A stretch of 64,000 nt of DNA from JACVRW01 sp963728155 (GTDB lineage: Bacteria > Actinomycetota > Thermoleophilia > Solirubrobacterales > Thermoleophilaceae). Of the stretch, positions 29,221-36,724 are shown one piece after another. The translations under genes were made by a program, and so were the position numbers. Positions within the stretch are counted from its first letter, which is position 1; the number at the start of each line of letters is the position of its first letter. Under the pieces are notes generated by a model. It ran no database searches and was not told the DNA's origin. It was given only the letters and a program-made list of their open reading frames with translations. The stretch covers positions 744,001 to 808,000 of the forward strand of contig CAVSJF010000007.1 of assembly GCA_963728155.1 (NCBI GenBank), in the 5' to 3' direction.

Positions 29221-30269
29221 GCGCGGCCCTCGACCAGCTCCGCGTCCTCCCGCGCGGCGGGCGTTCCCGCGTCGTCGGGCAGCTGCAGCTCCTCCGGCAC
29301 CTCGACGCCGTACAGCGCGGCGGCGTTGAGGCCCAGGATCTTCTTCTTGGACTCGGTGGTGACGGCCGGGTAGTCGGAGAACGTGTCGTCCGGGTACTCC
29401 CAGTCGACCAGGCCCTCGACCTGCCACTTGGGCTCCCAGATGCCGTAGTCGCTGCCGAACAGCATCTTGTCCTCGCCCACCCAGAACAACAGCTCGCCCA
29501 TCACCTTGGCGAAGAACCGCGGCCGGGCGTGCATCAATCCGCCGATCACCACCGACAGGCCGGCGTACACGTTGGGTTCCTGAGTGGCCATGAAGCAGAA
29601 GTCCTCGATCCGCGGAAGGCCCACGTGCTCCACGACGAAGTTGAGCTCGGGGAAGCTCGTGGCCGCCTGATCGACGTCGGACACGTCGAAAGCGTCCTTG
29701 TCCAAGGGCCAGATCGTCGGGCCCTTGTGCACGTGCACGTTGCGGATCCCGAGCTCCTGGCACTTCTCCAGGAAGGGCACCGCCTCCGGGTCCTTCAGGG
29801 TCCAGCCCCTCGACCCGTCACGCCACTCCGCGGTATAGAGCTTCACGCCCTTCAGCCCGTAGCGCTCCGCGTCCTCCTCCAGCTGCGCCAGCCCCGCCTC
29901 GCCCTCACGCGGGTCCCAGCGGCCGTTGACGATCAACCGGTCCGGGTACTTCTCGGCCAGTCGCGCGTTGCGCTCCGCCGTGTTGAAGCCGTCCGCGTAC
30001 CACTCCTTCAGATAGGTCGACTGGAACACGCCGACGTCCACGTGGCCGTCCTCGAACACGTCCTTGACGAAGTCCTCCTCGGAGTACTTGCGGAACTTCT
30101 CGATCGGCCAATGCGTGTCCTCGGGCGCAAGGCTCATGTAGGCGTGGAAGCACTCGATCCAGCCCTCCGCGTAGCGCTCCTGGCCCTTGACCCAGTTCTC
30201 GGGGCTCGCGTCCCAGAAGTGGATGTGGCTGTCCATGACGAAGTACTTGTCGCCGTTGTGCTCGTACAT
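29217..30269 (-). CDS. Amidohydrolase-2 family protein of the propane-monooxygenase accessory type
   Basis: This is an intact 350-aa protein with ATG 30269 and a strong upstream AGAAGGAGGAGA. The metal-binding start is FVMDSHIHFWDAS (HxH). Later ligands are in RNVHVHKG, FVVEHVGLPRIEDF and MLFGSDYGIWEP (Asp). Family members hydrolyse or decarboxylate small molecules; in propane-oxidation operons the exact job is unsettled, possibly enzyme maturation. It heads the three-gene operon and is divergent from the methanol dehydrogenase gene, whose leader has the same AGAAGGAGGAGA ribosome site. Confidence 0.82.
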   Translation of the reverse strand: MYEHNGDKYFVMDSHIHFWDASPENWVKGQERYAEGWIECFHAYMSLAPEDTHWPIEKFRKYSEEDFVKDVFEDGHVDVGVFQSTYLKEWYADGFNTAERNARLAEKYPDRLIVNGRWDPREGEAGLAQLEEDAERYGLKGVKLYTAEWRDGSRGWTLKDPEAVPFLEKCQELGIRNVHVHKGPTIWPLDKDAFDVSDVDQAATSFPELNFVVEHVGLPRIEDFCFMATQEPNVYAGLSVVIGGLMHARPRFFAKVMGELLFWVGEDKMLFGSDYGIWEPKWQVEGLVDWEYPDDTFSDYPAVTTESKKKILGLNAAALYGVEVPEELQLPDDAGTPAAREDAELVEGRA

Positions 30270-30402
30270 GCGTCTCCTCCTTCTGGGGTCATTGGGTTTC
30301 TACCCGCGCGCGTGAGAGTCAATGCGCCCGTTCCGCACGCGCCGTTATGGCGGGTACGGCAATGGGTAGGGCCACGCAGGTCTGCGATAGAAGGAGGAGA
30401 GG
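30270..30402. promoter_or_regulatory. Divergent promoter region of the alcohol-oxidation operons
   Basis: A 133-nt gap between two starts with matching AGAAGGAGGAGA ribosome sites. It contains a broken inverted repeat: TACCCGC-GCGCGTG at 30301 and CACGCGC...GCGGGTA ending at 30356 (7-nt bulge). A shared operator is plausible. No clear -10 or -35 boxes are seen. Confidence 0.4.
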
Positions 30403-31794
30403 GTGGAAACCACCAAGGTCTTTGAGTATCCGGTCCTCGAGCACTGGCGCCAGCCGCGCTGCCTGCTGGGCCCCGGCGCATGGGAGGCGGGAGGCCCCGA
30501 GGCCGCCGCCATGGGGCTCGAGCACGTGCTTTTCGTGACCTCGGGCCTCGCCGGCACCGGCATCGTGGAGGAGGTCGAGCAGAACTTCAAGGACGCCGGC
30601 GTGGCCGTGACGATCTACGACAAGGTCGAGTCCAACCCCAAGGACTACAACGTCATGGACGCCTACCAGCTCTTCTCGGAGGAGAAGTGCGACGGCTTCG
30701 TGTCAGTCGGCGGCGGCAGCTCGCACGACGCCGCCAAGGGCGCGCGCATCGTGGCCGCCCACGACGGGCGCAACACCAACGAGTTCGCGGGCATCAACAT
30801 GTCGGAGAAGCTCGAGAACCCGCCCCAGATCGCCATCAACACCACCAACGGGACCGGCTCGGAGACCACGCCCGCGTACGTGATCACCGACACCACGTCG
30901 GACAACGCGCCGCACAAGTGGGTCGGGTTCGACCGGGCCGCCACAACCACACTGGCCATCAACGACCCGACGCTGATGATGACCCAGCCCTCCGAGTACG
31001 TGGCCTACACGGGCTTCGACACGCTGGCCCACGCCTCCGAGTGCTACACCAACCGCGTGCAGTACGTCGGCGCGCTTCCTCAGGCGCTGAAGGCGGTGAC
31101 GCTGGTCGAGGACAACCTGCGCGAGGCCACCGCGAGCCCGCACAACTACTTCGCGATGAACAACATGATGTGGGCGCAGTACATGGCCGCTCAGGCGTTC
31201 TCGTCCGGGCTGCTGGGCCTGATCCATTCGCTCTCACACGCGGTGTGCGCCTACTACGACGTGCATCACGGGCTCAACAACGGCGTGGGGATCGCGCGGG
31301 TGTGGACCTACAACGTCCAGGCCACCCCCGACCGCTTCGCCGACATCGCCGACGCGATGCACGCCACCACGCCCGGCATGAGCCGCATCGGGAAGGCCGA
31401 CGCGGCCATCGACGCGGTGATCCGCCTGGCCCGCGACTGCGGGATCCCCGAGAACTGGGAGAGCGCGCCCGAGTACCCCAAGTCGCGCATCGGCAAGGGC
31501 TGGTACGAGGACAAGGCGACCGCCATCGAGCCCGACGACGACGTGCTCGGGAACATGGCCGAGCACATGTTCAACGACCTGTGCACGCCCGCCAACCCGC
31601 GCAACGTGACGGTGGCCACCTGCAAGGAGATCCTGCGCGACTGCGCGTTCGACAGCATGGACAGCAAGGCCGGGCAGCCGCTCAATGGGCGGCCCCAGCA
31701 CGGAGGCACCGGCGCCACGGTTCCGCGGCTGGGCACCGAGGAGCTGCCCCCGGGCGCCACCGTCGGCAGCGAATCGCACATGGCCGGCGGCTGA
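30403..31794 (+). CDS. mdo: NDMA-dependent methanol dehydrogenase, iron-type alcohol dehydrogenase family
   Basis: This is an intact 463-aa protein with GTG 30403 and AAGGAGG upstream. It is a group III iron/zinc/magnesium-dependent alcohol dehydrogenase. The cofactor-binding GGGSSHDAAKG is near residue 105, NTTNGTGSETT is near 150, and the metal-ligand region is LIHSLSHAVCAYYDVHHGLNNG near 285 (quoted in part). The N-terminus (FEYPVLEHWRQPRCLLGPGA) and long C-terminus match Actinobacteria methanol:NDMA oxidoreductases, cytosolic decamers with tightly bound NADH. It oxidises methanol and related alcohols to aldehydes. A MoxR ATPase gene begins 2 nt after it. The last ~40 residues form a Gly/Pro-rich tail. 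Confidence 0.85.
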   Translation: METTKVFEYPVLEHWRQPRCLLGPGAWEAGGPEAAAMGLEHVLFVTSGLAGTGIVEEVEQNFKDAGVAVTIYDKVESNPKDYNVMDAYQLFSEEKCDGFVSVGGGSSHDAAKGARIVAAHDGRNTNEFAGINMSEKLENPPQIAINTTNGTGSETTPAYVITDTTSDNAPHKWVGFDRAATTTLAINDPTLMMTQPSEYVAYTGFDTLAHASECYTNRVQYVGALPQALKAVTLVEDNLREATASPHNYFAMNNMMWAQYMAAQAFSSGLLGLIHSLSHAVCAYYDVHHGLNNGVGIARVWTYNVQATPDRFADIADAMHATTPGMSRIGKADAAIDAVIRLARDCGIPENWESAPEYPKSRIGKGWYEDKATAIEPDDDVLGNMAEHMFNDLCTPANPRNVTVATCKEILRDCAFDSMDSKAGQPLNGRPQHGGTGATVPRLGTEELPPGATVGSESHMAGG

Positions 31795-31795
31795 G

Positions 31796-32740
31796 TTGCC
31801 CCTCTTCGAGGGGATCGACGACGTTCGCGAGCGCCTGGCGCAGCAGAGCTACGTCTGCGACCGGCAGCTCGCAACCGTCGTCTTCCTGGCCACGAGGATC
31901 GGCAAGCCGGTGCTCGTGGAGGGGCCGGCCGGGGTGGGCAAGACCGAGCTGGCCAAGGTGCTGGCCGGCGCCCTTGGGGTCGACCTGATCCGCCTGCAGT
32001 GCTACGAGGGGCTCGACGAGGCCAAGGCGCTCTACGAGTGGGAGTACGGGAAGCAACTGCTCTATACCCAGGTGCTGCGCGAGAAGATCGGAGAGCTGAT
32101 CGGGCCGACGCGGGACCTGCACGAGGCCGCGGCCGCGCTGCGCGGCCAGGAGGACGTGTTCTTCTCGGAGAACTTCCTGGTCGAGCGCCCCATCCTCCAG
32201 GCCCTGCGCTCCGAGGAGGTTTCCGTGCTGCTGCTCGACGAGATCGATCGCGCCGATGAGGAGTTCGAGGCGTTCCTGCTCGAGTTCCTCTCGGACTTTC
32301 AGGTGTCGATCCCGGAGATCGGCACCGTCGAGGCGCGCAGCATCCCGATCGTCGTGCTCACCAGCAACCGCTCCCGGGAGCTGAGCGAGGCGCTCAAGCG
32401 CCGCTGCCTGCACCTCCAGCTCGACTACCCGGGTCCCGAGGTCGAGCTCGAGATCGTGCGGCTGAAGGCTCCCGGCATCCGCGAGGAGCTCGCCGCCGAG
32501 CTCGTCAGCACGATCCAGCGCCTGCGCGGCCTCGAGCTGCGCAAGGCCCCGAGCATCGGAGAGACGCTCGACTGGGCCCAGGCGCTCGTGGTGCTCGGGG
32601 CCGACCACCTGAGCAAGGAGCTGATCGAGGAGACGCTGAGCGTGATCATCAAGTACGACCGCGACGCCGAGAAGGCTCGGAGGAGCCTCGCCGTCGACGA
32701 CGGCGAGCCCGCTGCGGCCGCCCACGGCCACCACCACTGA
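31796..32740 (+). CDS. MoxR-family AAA ATPase
   Basis: This is a 314-aa protein. TTG 31796 begins one nt after the methanol dehydrogenase stop. Walker A is EGPAGVGKTELAKVL (~44), Walker B is VSVLLLDEIDRADEEFEAFL (~144), and sensor 1 is VVLTSNRSRELSEALKRRC (arginine-finger region). MoxR ATPases act with VWA proteins to insert metals or activate enzymes, classically methanol dehydrogenase and CO dehydrogenase. The C-terminus ends AAAAHGHHH, a possible metal-binding tail. The directly following VWA gene is its expected partner. Confidence 0.88.
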   Translation: MPLFEGIDDVRERLAQQSYVCDRQLATVVFLATRIGKPVLVEGPAGVGKTELAKVLAGALGVDLIRLQCYEGLDEAKALYEWEYGKQLLYTQVLREKIGELIGPTRDLHEAAAALRGQEDVFFSENFLVERPILQALRSEEVSVLLLDEIDRADEEFEAFLLEFLSDFQVSIPEIGTVEARSIPIVVLTSNRSRELSEALKRRCLHLQLDYPGPEVELEIVRLKAPGIREELAAELVSTIQRLRGLELRKAPSIGETLDWAQALVVLGADHLSKELIEETLSVIIKYDRDAEKARRSLAVDDGEPAAAAHGHHH

Positions 32741-32749
32741 GCAACACCC

Positions 32750-34282
32750 GTGGACCGGGTCCTCAACGACTTCGTCGACCTGCTGCGCCGCCACCGCGTG
32801 CGCGTGTCGCCGGCCGAGGGCCTGGACGCGCTGGAGGGGCTGCGCCATGTGGGCCTGGCTGAGCGCGAGGGGGTGCGCGACACACTGCGCGCGACGCTGA
32901 TCAAGAGCTCTGACGACCTCGAGACCTTCGAGCGCATGTTCGAGTTGTTCTTCGGGCTCACCCCCGAGCCCGCGGCCCCGGCGCACCTGCACCCCCACGT
33001 GCACGACCCGGGCGGCACCGCCACCGAGCTGCGCTTTGGCGAGGACCTCGAGGGGGACCCCGACGACGGCGACCACGATCACTCGCACGCCGGCCCCGAG
33101 CCGATCGACCTGCGCCGCTTCCTCGACGAGGAGCAGCTGCGCCCCTCACACGACATCCACGGCGAGTCCGAGCGGCTGCGCCTGTCGGTGTTCGGGCAGC
33201 AGCTGATGCTCAACAAGAACCCCGACGCGCTGCAGCAGGCGCTCAAGCGCGCCACCCACCAACTCAAGGTCAAGCGCGCGCGCTCGTTCAGCCCGGGGGC
33301 GGTGGCGCCCGAGACCGGCGCCGACGAGCTGCCCATCGAGCTGCCCGCCGCGGGGCTCGAGGAGCTGGCCGACGACCTGCGCGAGCTCGGCGTGGACGAC
33401 CGGCTGGTGCGGGCGCTGATGGCCCAGGCCGACGACATCCTGAGCGCGCTGCCCGGGCTGCTCGAGGAGATGCTGGCCCGGCGGCGCAAGCTCACCGAGG
33501 ACGCGCTGGCCGACGAGGAGATCACCCGGCGCTCGCTGCGCCGCCTGCTCGACCTGTCCCCCCGCGACCAGCGCGAGCTCGAGGCCGCGATCCGGCGCCT
33601 GGGCCGCCAGATCCACGGCGCGCGGGCGCGCCGGCTCCGGAAGGACCGCGTGGGCAAGATCAGCGTGGCGCACACGCTGCGGCGCAACCTGGCCTACGAG
33701 GGGGTGCCCTTCGAGCCGGTGCTACGCCGCCGCCGCGAGCAGCGACCGCGGCTGGTGGTGCTGTGCGACGTCAGCCTGTCCACCCGCAACCTGGCCCGCT
33801 TCTGGCTGCATCTCGTCTACAGCCTCCAGGACCTGTTCTCCAAGGTGCGGACGTTCGTGTTCGTGGCCGACGCCATCGAGGTCACGCAGCTCTTCCAGGA
33901 GCATCCACTCGAGCGCGCCGTCGACGCGATCTTCTCGGGCAAGCTCATCGACGTCGACGAGAACAGCGACTTCGGCCGCGCCGCGGAGCAGATGGTCACC
34001 GGGCTGGCGCCGGCGCTCAACCGGCGCACCACGGTGGTGGTGCTGGGCGACGGGCGCAACAACGGCCGCCCGCCCAACGAGGCGGCGCTGGAGCGGATCG
34101 CCGCGCGGGCGCGGCAGCTCATCTGGATCACGCCCGAGCCCAAGTGGGGCTGGACGCTGGGCGGCTGCGACATGCCGCGCTACGAGCCGATATGCGACCG
34201 CGTCGAGGTGGTGCGCAACGCCGAGGAGCTGGCGACCGTGGCCGAGTCGCTCGTGCAGCCCGCCTTGGTCCCCGTCAGCTGA
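32750..34282 (+). CDS. CoxE-like VWA domain protein with His-rich insert
   Basis: This is an intact 510-aa protein from GTG 32750. The N-terminal helical part (LLRRHRVRVSPAEGLDALEG) is typical of the CoxE/YehP group. Residues ~75-120 are rich in His and Asp (HLHPHVHDPGG, DGDHDHSHAGPEP), a likely metal-binding stretch. The VWA domain begins near residue 330 with the MIDAS motif VVLCDVSLSTRN and continues with VVVLGDGRNNGRPPN. It probably forms an ATPase-adaptor pair with the upstream MoxR for maturation of the iron-type methanol dehydrogenase. It ends 8 nt inside the convergent monooxygenase gene. Confidence 0.85.
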   Translation: MDRVLNDFVDLLRRHRVRVSPAEGLDALEGLRHVGLAEREGVRDTLRATLIKSSDDLETFERMFELFFGLTPEPAAPAHLHPHVHDPGGTATELRFGEDLEGDPDDGDHDHSHAGPEPIDLRRFLDEEQLRPSHDIHGESERLRLSVFGQQLMLNKNPDALQQALKRATHQLKVKRARSFSPGAVAPETGADELPIELPAAGLEELADDLRELGVDDRLVRALMAQADDILSALPGLLEEMLARRRKLTEDALADEEITRRSLRRLLDLSPRDQRELEAAIRRLGRQIHGARARRLRKDRVGKISVAHTLRRNLAYEGVPFEPVLRRRREQRPRLVVLCDVSLSTRNLARFWLHLVYSLQDLFSKVRTFVFVADAIEVTQLFQEHPLERAVDAIFSGKLIDVDENSDFGRAAEQMVTGLAPALNRRTTVVVLGDGRNNGRPPNEAALERIAARARQLIWITPEPKWGWTLGGCDMPRYEPICDRVEVVRNAEELATVAESLVQPALVPVS

Positions 34283-36077
34283 GGTGGTGGACCTCCTGAA
34301 GGCCGTAGACCGGCGTGGGGATGCCCTCCGCTCGCGCCTTCAGCTGTAGCGCGAGAAACTGCGAGTAGTGGCGCGACTGGTGCAGGTTGCCGCCGTGGAA
34401 CCACAGGCCCTCCTGCTGGGTGGGCTTCCACATGTTGCGTTCCTCGCCCTCCCAGGGCCCGGGGTCCTTCTTCGTGTCTGATCCCAGGCCCCAGACCTTG
34501 CCCACCTTGTCGGCCATGTCCTGCGACACGAGATCGGCAACGAAGCCGTTCATCGAGCTGTAGCCCGTGGCGAAGACCACCACGTCGGCCGGCAGCTCGG
34601 TGCCGTCCTCCATCACCACCGCGTCCTCGGTGAGATGGTCGACCTGGCCGTTCTGGAGCTTGATCTTCCCGTCGGCCACCAGCTCGCTCGCGCCGACGTC
34701 GATGTAGTAGCCCGAGCCACGCCGCAGGTACTTCATGAACAGGCCCGAGTCGTCCTCGCCCCAGTCGAGGTCGAAGCCCGCGTCTTCGAGACGCTTGTAG
34801 TAGTCGGCGTCGCGCTCACGCATCTGGTCGTAGAGCGGGATCTGGAACTCGTGCATGATCCGGTAGGGCAGCGAGGCGAAGATCAGGTCCGCCTTCTCGG
34901 TCGTCACACCCGACTCCACGGCCTCCTGGGAGTAGAGCGCGCCCAGCCCGATCTCCATCAGCGTGTCCGAGCGCACGATGTGCGTGGAGGTGCGCTGGAC
35001 CATGGTCACGTCGGCGCCGTGCTCCCACAGCGCCGCGCAGATGTCGTGCGCCGAGTTGTTGGAGCCGATCACCACCGCCCTCTTGTTCGCGTAGGCGTCG
35101 GGCCCGGGGTGGTCGGCCGAGTGGTGCTGGTCGCCCTTGAACACGTCGCGGCCGGGGATGTCCGGGACCTTGGGCTTGGCCGACATGCCGGTGGCCATCA
35201 CCAGCTGCTTGGGCCGCAGCATGTGCTGGGTCCCGTCGCGCTCGACGGCCACGATCCACTCCTTGGCGTCCTCGTCGTAGCGCGCGCTCTTGGCCTCGGT
35301 GGAGCCCCAGTAGTTGAGCTCCATCACCCGCGTGTACATCTCCAGCCAATCGGCGATCTTGTCCTTGGGCGAGAAGACCGGCCAGGTGTCCGGGAACTTG
35401 ATGTACGGCATGTGGTCGTACCAGACCGGATCGTGCAGGCAGAGCGACTTGTAGCGGTTGCGCCAGGAGTCGCCGGGCCGCGCGTTTCGCTCGACGATGA
35501 TCGTTGGCACGCCGAGCTGACGCAGCCGGGCGCCCAGGGCGATGCCGCCCTGACCGCCGCCGACGATCACCACCTCGGGCTGCGTGGTGTAGCCGAGCTC
35601 CTCGGCTTCGCGCTCGCGCTCCTCGAGCCAGGTCTCGCGCTCGGGCTCGGCCCCGTGCGCCACGCCCTTGCGGCGGTTGGCGCGCGCGGGCTCCTCGTGA
35701 CCCTTCAGCTCATGGAGCGTCGTGAGCAGGGTCCACGCCTTGCCGTCCTTGAGCCGCAGGTGCCCGTGTCCGCGCCCCGCCTCGGTCTCGAAGTCGATCC
35801 ACGCCTGGATCACGCCGTCGGCCTCCGCCGGCGGCTCGCTGGTGCGCCAGTTGCGCGGCTTCACCTGCTCGAGGGTGTGATCGAGCATGTCCTTGACCCC
35901 GTCGGGGCCCTCCACCGTCTTGAGGTTCCAGGTGAACGCGACGAGGTCGCGCCAAAAGCTCTCCGCGGCGAAGAGCTCTGCGGCGGCGGCGCTGTCGCCT
36001 TCGGCCAGGGCTTCCTCGAAGCTCGATAGCCACCCGTCAACGGCGGCGACGGGCTCGACGGTTGCGTGGGTGGTCAT
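34275..36077 (-). CDS. Flavin-containing monooxygenase with N-terminal SnoaL/NTF2-like domain
   Basis: This is an intact 600-aa protein with ATG 36077 and CCAGGAGGA upstream. Residues ~1-150 look like an NTF2-like domain (WLSSFEEALAEGDSAAAAEL, then FWRDLVAFTWNLKTVEGPDG). FAD binding is at VVIVGGGQGGIALGARLRQL (~183), the FMO-type FKGDQHHSADH is near 365, and NADPH binding is VVIGSNNSAHDICAAL (~385). VVVFATGYSSMNG is near 545. Similar fused proteins are common in Actinobacteria and oxygenate small nucleophiles or ketones. Its role here may be in metabolism of the alcohol/ketone products of the adjacent operons. Confidence 0.85.
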   Translation of the reverse strand: MTTHATVEPVAAVDGWLSSFEEALAEGDSAAAAELFAAESFWRDLVAFTWNLKTVEGPDGVKDMLDHTLEQVKPRNWRTSEPPAEADGVIQAWIDFETEAGRGHGHLRLKDGKAWTLLTTLHELKGHEEPARANRRKGVAHGAEPERETWLEEREREAEELGYTTQPEVVIVGGGQGGIALGARLRQLGVPTIIVERNARPGDSWRNRYKSLCLHDPVWYDHMPYIKFPDTWPVFSPKDKIADWLEMYTRVMELNYWGSTEAKSARYDEDAKEWIVAVERDGTQHMLRPKQLVMATGMSAKPKVPDIPGRDVFKGDQHHSADHPGPDAYANKRAVVIGSNNSAHDICAALWEHGADVTMVQRTSTHIVRSDTLMEIGLGALYSQEAVESGVTTEKADLIFASLPYRIMHEFQIPLYDQMRERDADYYKRLEDAGFDLDWGEDDSGLFMKYLRRGSGYYIDVGASELVADGKIKLQNGQVDHLTEDAVVMEDGTELPADVVVFATGYSSMNGFVADLVSQDMADKVGKVWGLGSDTKKDPGPWEGEERNMWKPTQQEGLWFHGGNLHQSRHYSQFLALQLKARAEGIPTPVYGLQEVHHLS

Positions 36078-36124
36078 GGTGTCCTCCTGGCGGCGACGGG
36101 GCGCGGCTATTGTGGCGCGCCGCG

Positions 36125-36724
36125 ATGCTGCGCGTCTTCCGCATCCCCTACTCCACCAACGTCGAGCGCGTGGCGCTGGCGCTGGGGCACAAGGCCATGG
36201 AGGTCGAATGGGTCGACGTCGACGCATGCGACAGAACGGCGATCCGCCAAGCCAGTGGCCAGGAGCTCGTTCCCGTGCTCGAGGACGGCGATTTGGTGAT
36301 CACCGACTCCACGCGCATCCTCCACCACCTGGAGAGGCTGCAACCCGACCCGCCCCTGTTCCCGCGCGACCCGGCTCGGGCCGCCGAGGTGGAGATCTTC
36401 CTCGACTGGTTCAACCGCGTCTGGAAGCGCGAGCCCAACCTGATCGCCGACGGCGCCGGCGACTCCGAGGCGATCGCTCGCTGGGCCGACCGGATGCAGC
36501 GGCGCCTCGACCTCTTCGAGGGGCTGCTCCACGACCGCGACCACCTGTTCGGCGAGTTCGGCGCCGCCGATTGCGCCGCCTGGCCGTTCCTGCGCTACGC
36601 CGTGCGCATCGAGCCCGACGACGACGAGGAGTTCCACCGCGTGCTCAACGAGCGCCTCGACGTGTCGGGCCACCCGCGCCTCAGCGCCTGGATCAAGCGG
36701 ATGGCGCGGCGGCCGAAAGCCTGA
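36125..36724 (+). CDS. Glutathione S-transferase-like protein
   Basis: This is an intact 199-aa protein from ATG 36125. The thioredoxin-like N-terminal domain (LRVFRIPYSTNVERVALALG, then LVPVLEDGDLVITDSTRILHHL) contains the cis-Pro and the DS glutathione gamma-glutamyl contact. The alpha-helical C-terminal domain includes HLFGEFGAADCAAWPFLRYA. It diverges from the monooxygenase with 47 nt between starts. It runs 32 nt into the convergent acyl-CoA ligase. Many Actinobacteria lack glutathione, so another thiol may be used. Confidence 0.78.
   Translation: MLRVFRIPYSTNVERVALALGHKAMEVEWVDVDACDRTAIRQASGQELVPVLEDGDLVITDSTRILHHLERLQPDPPLFPRDPARAAEVEIFLDWFNRVWKREPNLIADGAGDSEAIARWADRMQRRLDLFEGLLHDRDHLFGEFGAADCAAWPFLRYAVRIEPDDDEEFHRVLNERLDVSGHPRLSAWIKRMARRPKA

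Noticed and set aside
34635..36029. 464-codon + strand frame opposite the flavin monooxygenase
   Set aside because: Antisense shadow; no domain or start context, while the monooxygenase has clear FAD and NADPH motifs and a good ribosome site.
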